From Crotophaga sulcirostris (Eukaryota > Chordata > Aves > Cuculiformes > Crotophagidae): a DNA stretch of 64,000 nt. A program made the position numbers and the translations under genes. Below, one piece after another: positions 26,180 through 36,331 of this stretch (the first letter of the stretch is position 1; the number at the start of each line of letters is the position of its first letter). Where the stretch lies: positions 2,344,449-2,408,448 of the forward strand of contig VYZB01000055.1 in assembly GCA_013397455.1 (NCBI GenBank), read 5' to 3'. The notes beneath the pieces were generated by a model. That model saw only the letters and a program-made list of their open reading frames with translations. It made no database searches and had not been told where the DNA came from.

Positions 26180-27330
26180 GCCATGCTACTTCAGATCAAA
26201 GGTCCACCAAGCCTAACGTGCAGTATCCAAAAAGAATTAATATTATATGCCCAAAAGAGGAGTAAAAGTGCACAACCCCTGTCTGGAGTATTCTTTTCAC
26301 TCATTCACCTTGTGGTGGACTACAGATCAGGCACTTCCCAACTTTGATGCTCTCTCTTCCTTTTTAAGAAGGTTAAAGGTGTTTTTTTCTTGAATTTGCA
26401 AATGTTTGTTGAAATTAAGTGATCTCCTGGATTCCACAATATTCTGTAGCAATGGCTTCCATGGTTTAGTAACACCTTGTGTGGAAAATTTCTCTCTTGT
26501 TTTTTTTATCTCTTATTCAGTAAATTAATTGGATGCCATTTTACATGTATTATGAGCAATGGTGAATAACTGCTTGATGCTGACCTTCTCTATATTACAC
26601 TTGATTTATACAATTCTCTCTCTACCCCTTTCCTCTTCCTGGCTGAAGAAGATCTGCCCATTACTCAGTTCCTTGCACAGGGCTGCTCCACAGTTTTCAT
26701 TACCAGCAGTAGAACTACGATATACTACAACTAGAACTACTACTACTACTTACTACTACTACTACTACTACTACGTTCTAGTTCTACTGTGCTTTTGGGG
26801 AACAGGGAATCATAATCACACAAAACACTGAAGAGTCATAAACATACGTAGGTGATTGGTTTCAAACTCTATTCCCTTCCCAGTAATTCCTAGAGTTTGA
26901 TTTTCTTTTCTGGCCACTACTAAGTTTAGACTTCGAATTAGATTTTTACCAAACTACAACAATTCCCCATCATTGGGAATACAAAGTCAGAATTGGTTTT
27001 CTGCCAGGTGCATCACTTCATAATTATCAACAATGAGCTGCACCTGTGAGTTTAATGCTCAGTCACTCAGTATCCCAAGATATTTCTGATACACTTCATT
27101 TAGCTTTCCCTGTCACTACCTTGTGTATTTTAGCATCACCAGTAACTTTGTCAATTCTTTCCTCTTTACATTAAGACCATCTACAAATATGCTGAACAAG
27201 ACAAATAGGAGCTGTGGGACACCATTGATGAGTTTCCTCCACTGTGAAAAATCGACCATTTCTTCTTACCCGTTATTGCCTTTTTTTGACCTAATCTATG
27301 AAAGTATCTTCTCTCTTATGCAACAGTAAC
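26180..27330 (-). mobile_element. Ancient CR1-type LINE, minus strand, decayed
   Basis: About 1.1 kb shows strongly eroded but collinear similarity to the old CR1-type elements familiar from turtles and crocodilians. Matching words in order are GATCAAAGGTCCACCAAG, ATTCCACAATATTCTGTAGC, TATTATGAGCAATGGTGAAT, CCAGTAATTCCTAGAG, GTGCATCACTTCATAATTAT, GCTCAGTCACTCAGTATC, CTACAAATATGCTGAACA and TGTGGGACACCATTGATGAG. Read on the minus strand, the reverse-transcriptase FADDTK region near 27130-27165 has decayed to something like VTGDAK. The copy is interrupted by a TAC microsatellite at 26.73-26.78 kb. It is much older than the other CR1 copies here. The family assignment is from memory. Confidence 0.75.
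26729..26783. repeat. (TAC)n microsatellite flanked by 9-bp inverted repeats
   Basis: About 11-12 TAC/ACT units, with one interruption, are bracketed by AACTAGAAC (26729-26737) and its exact complement GTTCTAGTT (26775-26783). The tract sits inside the ancient CR1 and has no counterpart in that element as I remember it. Confidence 0.9.
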
Positions 27331-28399
27331 TTAATTTTTTTTATAAAAAAAGAGTTACTGAATGGAAATCTATAAAATCTTCTCCATACACACTAAACTT
27401 GTTAATTTTGCTTAATTAAAGAGAGGTTCAAAGTTGCATACATCAAGAAAAACTCAATGGAGTGAATTATTTAAATGAAAGGGTACTAAGTGCAGCTGTA
27501 TCTTCTAGACACTGAGTAGTATTTATTTCCCCAAACATATCCTTAGAAATTCCTTTTCAGCCTCCAAACAGATTTGAACCACACAGCCTCAAGACTTAGT
27601 GTATAAATTCATACAATTTTTAATTTATTTATCTTAAAGAGAACCTTTGCTGACACCTAGCAGATAAATGATTAATTGCACTTATTACCATCTTTACTGA
27701 AGCCCTACATCCGATATTTTAGAGCCCAAAAGGAAATGTTTATCCAGATACAGAATAAATGGCACTTCTATGTATAAAAATCCACACAAAGCAGAGTAAA
27801 CAGAAGTGCAAGTTACAAGCATGATAAGTATTTCCTAAAATTACGTCTCTGGATACACATATTCTTATTTGTGTAATTCCAAACATCTGCTCAAACCTAA
27901 AGAGATAATAGCCCTAAGTCACACAAAAAAAATCAAAATCCATGCAACACAGAAAACATGATACAACTTCATAGCCCTGATAACTCACGGGACAGGAAGC
28001 TGACTACTAATACTACTAGAGAAGCAGCTCCTTCTACCCACAAAATAATATTGTCCAATTACATAGGATGAAACAAATCTAAAAATGTTAAGGAATCAGT
28101 GTATGAACCCAAATTACAGAGTCTTATTTGCTGCACTGTCAGTTTCCAGGCACTGTGCATCCCTGCTCCTTCCTAAGCTTTGGAGTCTGAGAACAGGTCC
28201 AAAGCACGAGGCTGCTCATGGCAGAACCACTCTCTTCTCCCACCTTCACACCCAGCCCTGATACTTTTTGCCACTTCACAGTTCAGATCTTACACTTCTG
28301 CTCCCCTGCAGCAATGACCATTAAAGACTCTGCCAACTCTGAGCAAAACATTAATGGAAAAATGAGAAAAAAAAACAACCATTTAAACATTTTCTTTTA

Positions 28400-28429
28400 C
28401 CAACCCAAACCATTCTATGATTCTATGAT
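28400..28429 (+). mobile_element. Minimal CR1 3' terminus, about 30 bp
   Basis: Only the last 30 bp of a CR1 are visible: CCAACCCAAACC followed by two ATTCTATG units. The sequence upstream shows no CR1 similarity. It could be an extreme 5'-truncated insertion or the remnant of a larger deletion. It has the same terminus as the copy ending at 25091. Confidence 0.7.
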
Positions 28430-28650
28430 TTGCATCCTGCTTCACTGTTCTCATCATTTTCTGAGGTTCGGGAAAAACACAGCTGACCCATCCGCTGCAA
28501 AAGTTCTCCTCTGATTTTTTCTTCCTCTGATCTTTAATTCCTGAGCCACAACTTGGATAATAACTCCTGTTGTGGTGATACAGCCCTAGGTTGGAGACAC
28601 CACTTCGGACTCAGGGATCTCTCAGTCACAATTGAGAAAGGCTGGAAAAA

Positions 28651-28754
28651 TGTAAGAATACCATTGGTACACACCTGCCCTACCTTTTTGCTCTTCTTCA
28701 GAGGTCACTGGAGAAGAGCACAAAGGTAGGGCAGGTGTGTACCAATGGCTTACA
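28651..28754. repeat. Long near-perfect inverted repeat (hairpin)
   Basis: Left arm 28661-28697 and right arm 28712-28748 are 37-bp reverse complements with one mismatch (28688 against 28721). Inside them, TCAG (28698-28701) and CTGG (28708-28711) extend the stem around a 6-nt loop, AGGTCA. Outside, TGTAAG (28651-28656) pairs with CTTACA (28749-28754) across a 4-nt bulge. In total about 47 bp are paired in 104 nt. It is the size of a pre-miRNA, but could also be a small palindromic transposon, a recent fold-back duplication or a sequencing artefact. I do not recognise the sequence. Confidence 0.9.
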
Positions 28755-31700
28755 AAGAAATAACATCAAACTACATGGGATTTTGGTCCAACCTAATACA
28801 GCTACTCCTATGGCAGCTGGGGTTATACCACTATCTTCTAACTACTGTGTCAATTGTTTGATAGAAGTTTCAAATGTGATGTACCACTGTGTTGGCTTTT
28901 CTAAGATATCCCATCTTTCTCTCAACTTTATCAATGTGTTCCTAGGGAAATTTTACAAGAACTACACTTTACTGATTTGATCTCCTCCAGTACCTATACT
29001 ATTATTCTCTACGTTACACATAATTCTATAATTGTATCTTTCCCTCAGCTATAATTTCAGTCCCACTTCAATCTTGTCATCCATCTACCTGATATTTTAA
29101 AAGAGAAAAATTGATTCCTTTAATGAAGATGGAATAAGAGGTGGATTTGGCTTGGGGGGGTTTTGTGGGTTTTGATTTTTTTTTGTTGTTTTGTTTAGTC
29201 TGGGTTTAGGTTTGGGTATTTTTTTTCAGTAGGATCTATGTAAGTTTCCCAGATTGTAGAGTCATCTTGAATCATGCCCCAGAAAAAGATGATCACTTCC
29301 CAAAGACCTTCTCAAGGTGACTTTCTTGCATTCCTCATTCTTTGCAACATTCAACACTTCAAAATCTTTGATGTAACTTCTGCTCCCTTCTCCAACAACT
29401 GAAGCATTAGCTCTGCTACAACTTTCCACTTTTATTACTTTAGCTGGTAGGCCCACCGACCCGAAAAGCCTCTGGATACGTTCACTGCTCAACCATACTG
29501 GAATTTCACATGAAAGAAAATATGTCAATGAAATTCTCCAAATGGCAAGTGCTTCTTTCTGAATTCACAGCTGTTCAAACACTACTTTGCTAATACTGAA
29601 CCATGTTTCTTGAGACAGATCTTGTCAAAGGATAAAATTTCAAAAGCACTTATATAATCTGAAAAAAACAAGCCCTCCTGAACCATGAAATGAGGTACAG
29701 ATTTCCACGTATCATCCTTTTACAGGTTACTCATGAGAATCTGAAAATCCCACCTGAAAAGACATAAGACTAGAATTTTTAAGAGGTCTAAGCTGCTCGG
29801 CTCTGAAAGCCACTGAGGATTGAACACTGACTTCTTCAGGGTCCTTTCTAAAAAAAATCTCCAACTATATCTTTTAAGCTTCCACAGGTAAAAGCTTACA
29901 GCAGCTACAAATGATGGCTTGACAATGGGGGAAAAAAAGATGATAAAGATGGCAATGGCAATAGTCAGAGGTAATGCTTCTGCATCTTCCTACAGACCTA
30001 GAGAGAAAGCAGCTTTTGATGGTGGCCTCAGAAGCAGCTTAATCTTCTGCACTGGGGCATGAAGCAGCTGCAGCATGGACTGCCATAAGGGAGGAAACAT
30101 CAGGAGGAATAAAATGACAGAAGAGAGATAGAGAAAGCAGACTACTATCTAATTAGGTCCTCATTGGCAGAGAAACTCAGAAAAATATCAAGCTGAACAA
30201 AACTTTAATTCAACACCGTCGCCTAAATGCAAAGAGGGAATATGAAGCTAATAAATACTAGCTCATCAACCAAGAGCACTTACATATCTTCCCTTGGATT
30301 CATAAATGATCATCAGGTGAAGCTAAAAGTTTCCATGCTTGGCTTCCTTCAAGGCTAATTTCACCATGGAACAGATACAGTAAGTACAATCCCATCACTG
30401 TGGATGTGGCATTTCTATACTCAAGTTGCAGCATGGGTTTCCTGAAATCTGACTTTAAAAGCTGCATGCACTTCCATAAAGGTTATGCAAAACAACCATG
30501 GCAAATACTAAACCACTGCATTGAACTGCACCTAAAGAAAGAATTACAGAACAAAAAATTATATAATAATAATAAGGTATCACTTCAACGTGTTTTAATT
30601 GAAGCAGTCACTGAAATACTGGTATACAATGCTAACTGGTCCACAAAAAGTGTAGAAAAACCTTTCATTTCAAAGGAGGACTTCACATGAAGGCCAGTTT
30701 CAAAGAAGCAGATCGAAAGTCGGGATATTTCACAGTTTTGCCAAACTTTTTATTTTGGAAAGTATTTTTGTATAAACCATTGCTGAATTAGTTTTGTTGA
30801 GTTGAAAGCCTGATGATCCTTTTAATTATTTTGGGTTCACAACATATAAAGTCTCAAACTTTGCCGCTGCTTGTAATTTTGACCATTTCCTGCCTCCCCT
30901 CACAAGTCTCCAGAAGCAATGCAAAACGAAAATTAAATAAAATGTGTTTATATATTAAATAATCTTAAATCATATATAGTTTTAACCATCCCACAGCTGC
31001 CACAAGCTAAGCTGCCATCAGTGAATGCCATATGCAGCATGACATTGTGCACACATCCCCACACTCATGAAGAGGTATATACTTAGGTCTTGCACAAACT
31101 TTGGGCATCATTAGAAAGTTTGTAAAATATAATAAGCATTAAAGTAAAATACAGCGTGGATGAAGAATAAAAGACACTTGGAATGAAGACAGTCCAATAC
31201 AATTACAATTTATTTTGTATCGTCAGTTATAGAATTAGCAGGTACGTTGACATATCCTAAATTTTCTCCCTCAATCTTTCACATTTTGGTCCATTATTTC
31301 TAAACAATGTTTCACTCCACTTTACATCTTATTTCATTTTGATCCTTGCTTACTGTCCCCATATGGAACACAAGCTTAACAACACAACCAAAAGAATCAG
31401 TTGTTTAACCTTTGCCTTTGTATCCAAAGTTGGAACACCTGCAACAAGCTCCCTGTTGGCAGACCATGACATTCTCAGGCCCAAAGAACTCGCTTGTTAC
31501 CATAGCAAAAGCACAATGCTCAAATATATCATGTCATACCTTCTTAGGAGAGTGATAATGTAAGCTTGAGAATGAGACATCTTTACTGCATCAAGCAGGA
31601 AATAAAGTGGGTAACACGGAAAAGCGCTGATTTAGCCACCAATATCTTAAAGAACAGCAAAAGGTAGATCACACACTTCTCCTAGACATGTTCTTTGTCC

Positions 31701-32964
31701 CCAAATTGCCCACTGTAGAAGTCTTCAAAGAAAAAACAAGCTACCCTAGACCTCACACATAAAGAAAACCCCATGTTTCAAAGAGACATTGATTACATTC
31801 AAATGTGTCTAAACGCTAATGTATTTCCTCTCCAACGTTTCCCTACAGTTTACCAAACCATTAGGATCGGAGCAGTAAGATCCACCAGCTGTCCAGTTAA
31901 ACATCCACTTAAAGGGACAACATTGCTGACACAATCTTCCAGTCTTGCTGCCACAAGTGGGCTGGGATCACGGGGCTCTATAAAGAGGTGGGAGCAATGG
32001 TAAGAGGGACAACTGTCTCCTTTAAGCAATCTTTTTTTCTAGCCAAGGAGGTAGAAGTTGGAGCAGCTTTCCTTCCACTCCCAGCCATCTGTTATAAAAC
32101 CTAATAAAGGACAGCTCTGCATCAGCAATTATTATTGATAAAACAAAAGTGCTCTGCCACAGTCTTTGAAACAGGATGCTTAATTTTATCAGTCTACAGA
32201 GGAACTTACTCTTTCACAGAGCTACTGACTAGCAGCAGAGTCAATTACTTGCTCCCCACACACACCCCCTTTCCCCAATATTCACGGTGTTCTGTGCCAA
32301 CGATCTCCCCTGGGTTTAACACTGTTATCTACATCTTGGGGGGAAAGGGGACACCTGACCTCATGCAGCATTTTGCTAGGAAAGTCTAGAAGTCAGAGGG
32401 CAGCAGTACAAATAGCACAAAAATAAAATTAAAGAAAATAAAACAGAGGGAGGGGGGGGGGAAATCCACAACCCAAAACACAATAGAAACAATACTTTGT
32501 GTTCCTATTTTAAGTGCCTCTCTCAATGCTATATGCATAGCAGCTAAAGGCAAGCTGGAAACCAGCCAGGTCCTGGCTGCCAGCAAAAATTTTGTCACCT
32601 CCTTTGAACATCTGAAGTATGTTTACCCAATAGATTTCATTAAATTACACTTCCATTAGGAAGCATACAATGTTGATACTCATCTCAAAGATAAAAGGGA
32701 TCGCTAAGAGGCATGTCATCCTGCTCCCCAGCTGATTGCTATTTCTGGGCCAATCAAGGAAAGGAGCCAGAACAATACTTAGTTAAAAAAATGCAGCATC
32801 TCCCCAAGGACTACATACTAAGAGACTGCAGCTCCATTATCAAAATGAGCATATCATTAATGACAATACACATACAGTACGTTATTTTAATACAACTCAT
32901 ACACAACAAACAAGCTGTATTTGGGTCATTAGCTGAATTTGTAAAGCAGTATTTCCAAGGGTTA

Positions 32965-32995
32965 GAAACTCCTTATTGAGAAACTCCTTATTGAG
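32965..32995. repeat. 15-bp tandem duplication
   Basis: GAAACTCCTTATTGA occurs twice in immediate succession with no mismatch, consistent with a recent replication slippage event in unique intron sequence. Confidence 0.9.
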
Positions 32996-33013
32996 ATATG
33001 AAGTTTATAGGTT

Positions 33014-33037
33014 GGGGGTGGCTTTGGGGGGGGGGGG
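33014..33037 (+). repeat. G-run cluster (G5 and G12)
   Basis: A G5 run, a short spacer and an uninterrupted G12 run lie on the plus strand, the non-template sense for this minus-strand gene being C-rich. It could form a G-quadruplex, and its length is prone to sequencing error. A similar G10 run is at 32452-32461. Confidence 0.8.
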
Positions 33038-35967
33038 AAAACAAATATTTTATATGATCCCAAAATACAGTGAATATAACAACAATGTGTGGTTTGAAGT
33101 GCATTGTAGTAGCTAACAGAACAATAGGCTATTCAAACATAAGTTCCCATTTTAAAGTAAAGCAGAAGTAATTTAAAACACCAGGCACTGGTTTGCTAAA
33201 CATCTATGAGGGATAATGAAAACAAAGTGCCACTGATGTAGTTTATACTGTATGTATCACCTTTTAAATTATTATTGCAGCACAGTTAAAAAAAAATTGA
33301 AAAAAGGAGCTCAAAGCAAATTTTACAAACATTTAAAAAAATATATAGAAAAAACCATGCTGATTGGGAAGCAAGACACTGGGGAAGGAATAACACAAGA
33401 GACTCAAATCCACAAGTCTGCTAGGGCTGTTCAGCTGTTATCCTAGGGCACGTTGAGGCTTTCCTAGTGGAGAGGAGGAGATATCTTTGTCTCCAAGCAT
33501 TGGTGTTAGATGTATGATGTTTACTGTGCTTCCTAATCTCCAATTCACATAACAGCAATAAAGGGAAGAGGACAAAACCAAAAGCATGCTAATTAAAACC
33601 CAAAGTAAAAGGAAAGGGCTGGGAGGGGTTTGCTCTTTACAGCCAAGCTCTGCCCAGTCCTTTTGCAACAAACTGATTAATAATCTCTAAAAACACTCCG
33701 TGGTCAATATTCTGCAAGCCCAACTTCAGCCAATCTCTTTCAACATGCAGAAAACCTTTCGGTTTAGCCATATTTGACATATCATATGAACTCCAATTAT
33801 CCATCTTTTTGCAATTAATCATCTCACAATTACATTTCCTGCACTTATAAGCGTCCAGCTGGGAACTGAGTTTTAATCTAGGAAATAAAAAAAAAAGATT
33901 CAGGTTTCTAACAAATTACTTCTAATTAACTAGAACCTTTTCTAGTCATTCCAACCTAAAGACGCCTACAGCAAATGAAAGAATTTATTGTTTGCATTCC
34001 TAATGATATTTAAAAATTTCATTTCAATTTCCCCAATGAGTAACTTTCAGGAAATTCACTGCACTTATACCTACTTAAACAAACATTCTGTTAAGCAGGA
34101 AATGCACAACAACAAAAAACCTAGGGGAAGAAAAAGAGAGCAGAACAGCTGCTAAATAAAGCTCAAGAACCAGAATGCTAATTAATGGCAATTTTCAAAA
34201 GTGCACGGCAGCAACGTTGCCCAGGCCCTGCCAGAGTTATTGGGAATCTTAAAACTATGTTTCCAAATAATGGTTTAGAAATTAAAGGTATTGTTTTTTT
34301 CAGAAAAAAACAGTCGATTCTACTGATACAAGGCAGCAATTTATAGTCTGCATAAAGGAAGTGGATTAAATGAAGCCACCTCGTTAGATAACTCAGGAAA
34401 CTAAGTCAATGGTGGTTAAACAGCACATGAAAGAGCTTTGTCCCACAACTTCCAGTGATTTCCCCAGGGAAAGATTTGGAATAAGAACCATGCTAAACAC
34501 GCTTACTGCACAACTGGGAACTGCTTGGTATCACAGGGAGGTAACATGAGGTAAGTATCAAATGTAACAGTTTCATTTACATTAGTTCTTATCAATTTTG
34601 TCCAACTGTTTCAAAAAGCCAACGCAGCCACCTGACAGGATATGATTGTTGCAAAGTGAAGAATACCTTTCATGTTCTTTGGACAGAGGCTTTTCTGTCA
34701 ATTATGCGGTATCGCGGATGTATATCCCAAATCTGTCCATCTAACTAACAAAAGGAAAACAATATACAGCTGAAAAATGCTCTAGAGTTACCTTTAAGTA
34801 ATACATAATATATAAGTCAGTCTAACTGCAGAAATATCTCTGCTCCAAAGGCTGGTGTTCATTAACGTGCTGCTAAAGTTTCCACAACACAAAACAGGGC
34901 TGTGCTAATTGGCTGATTGAATCAATACCAAGTTAAAGTAGTTAATTATTCTGGAAAAGAGTTATTTTTAATGCACCTGAAGCTTTCCAAAACTATTAAA
35001 TTTTATGTGCCTGCACCAACCTCTCTTTCTTTGACTTTCATTAACTACCTCTGTAGGCACTTTAAGAACACCAAAACCGTTGGTACATTTTTGTTTTTAT
35101 TTATAACAGAGCTCCAGTTGTGACTGTGGACATCCTTTAACTTATTTACAAGAAGGGAAAAAACAACAAAACCAGTAGTAACTTCCCCTACCACTACTAA
35201 AATTTAGCAAATTGTAATTCTTGCCATAACAGCAACAGCTTTACCTCCAACAGTACAGAGTCACAAAATAATTAACATCAACCTTTCCTTCCCAGACTTC
35301 TGCTTAACCTCTCCATCAGACATGTGGAATACAGCACACTCAATGAGGTAAGAGGAAAGGAAGGATTCTTCTTGATGAGATTCACAGATACATTATCAGC
35401 TATTAGAGAGTCAATATTCAAACCACTTCCTCGTTCTTGGAGATTCCAACCTGAGAGTTGTGTGAAACACCATGAATTATCTGCCAACACGTTTCCAATC
35501 TTCCAGTGCGCTTTCAATGGTGATAAAGGAAGACCTGCACAAAGCAGCGGCGAGGAAAGCTCGTCTTAGTTGTGAAATTGTCACCAAAAGACAGAGCGAA
35601 AAGCCTGGTGGCAGAAGGAGGACAGTGTGAAAGTGCACCAAGTTTTTCTTCTTAAAGGCCCTCACAAGATTGAAATGGGAAACTGAGAGACACAATTCAG
35701 ACAGGCTACATGCATCAGTAGGAACTCTGCTCACAGCTCAGCAAGGGCAAGGTCATGGGGAGCTGGAGAGCAGCATCCCATGGCATCCCAGAAGCAGGAA
35801 CTGGTGGTCCTGAAATGGGAACCTGGGTGGGTAAGGAAGGCTGCTCAGGGCCATTAAGGGCTATTGGTGCCCTCTGGGCCATGACCACCCAAAACTGGGC
35901 ACAACTTTTCCAAGATTTTATAACTGCAGCTTGCAGAGGACACAGAAGAAAAAGCCAAGTAGATAAC

Positions 35968-36331
35968 TGTAGAAGGGTTTCTGTGAGAAGGATGTTTGCC
36001 CTTGAACGAGCCAGGCTTGGAGGAATTTCAGGCATGCAGTGGAGGTTTGAGAAGAGAAAGAAAAGTGATAAGGCAGCAGCAGAGACAGAAGCAGAGGATG
36101 GATGAAGCCGCGGGGAGAAGCGACGGGATGAACTACGGATGAATGATGCTTACTGTTCGCATGGACAAATCGTGAGGGGATGGAGAATGGAATCACCTGT
36201 GGCTTGCAGGTTGTGTGGACGCGTGTACTCTCGGAAAAATGCTAGATAATGTAGCCTGGAAATAGAATAAAGGAGCATTGACCATGCCTCTATGAGGCTC
36301 AATCCTTGACTCCGGGACTCCTCTTACTACA
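35968..36331 (+). mobile_element. Solo LTR of a class II-type endogenous retrovirus
   Basis: A 364-bp element begins TGTAG and ends CTACA, a perfect 5-bp terminal inverted repeat of the TG...CA type. It is flanked on both sides by the exact 6-bp direct repeat GATAAC (35962-35967 and 36332-36337). A polyadenylation signal AATAAA lies at 36266-36271, about 60 bp before the 3' end, as in an R-U5 layout, and sets the plus orientation, antisense to VTI1A. No internal gag-pol-env sequence is present, so this is a recombined solo LTR. Six-base target duplications are typical of class II (ERVK/alpharetrovirus-like) elements. I cannot name the family. The intact termini and several retained CpGs suggest a fairly recent insertion. 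Confidence 0.85.

Noticed and set aside
29205..29220. Telomere-like GGGTTTAGGTTTGGG
   Set aside because: It is not a repeated TTAGGG array, only a few G/T words in a low-complexity stretch.
35755..36105. 116-codon plus-strand frame
   Set aside because: It crosses the 5' boundary of the solo LTR (35968) and resembles no protein, so it cannot be one conserved gene.
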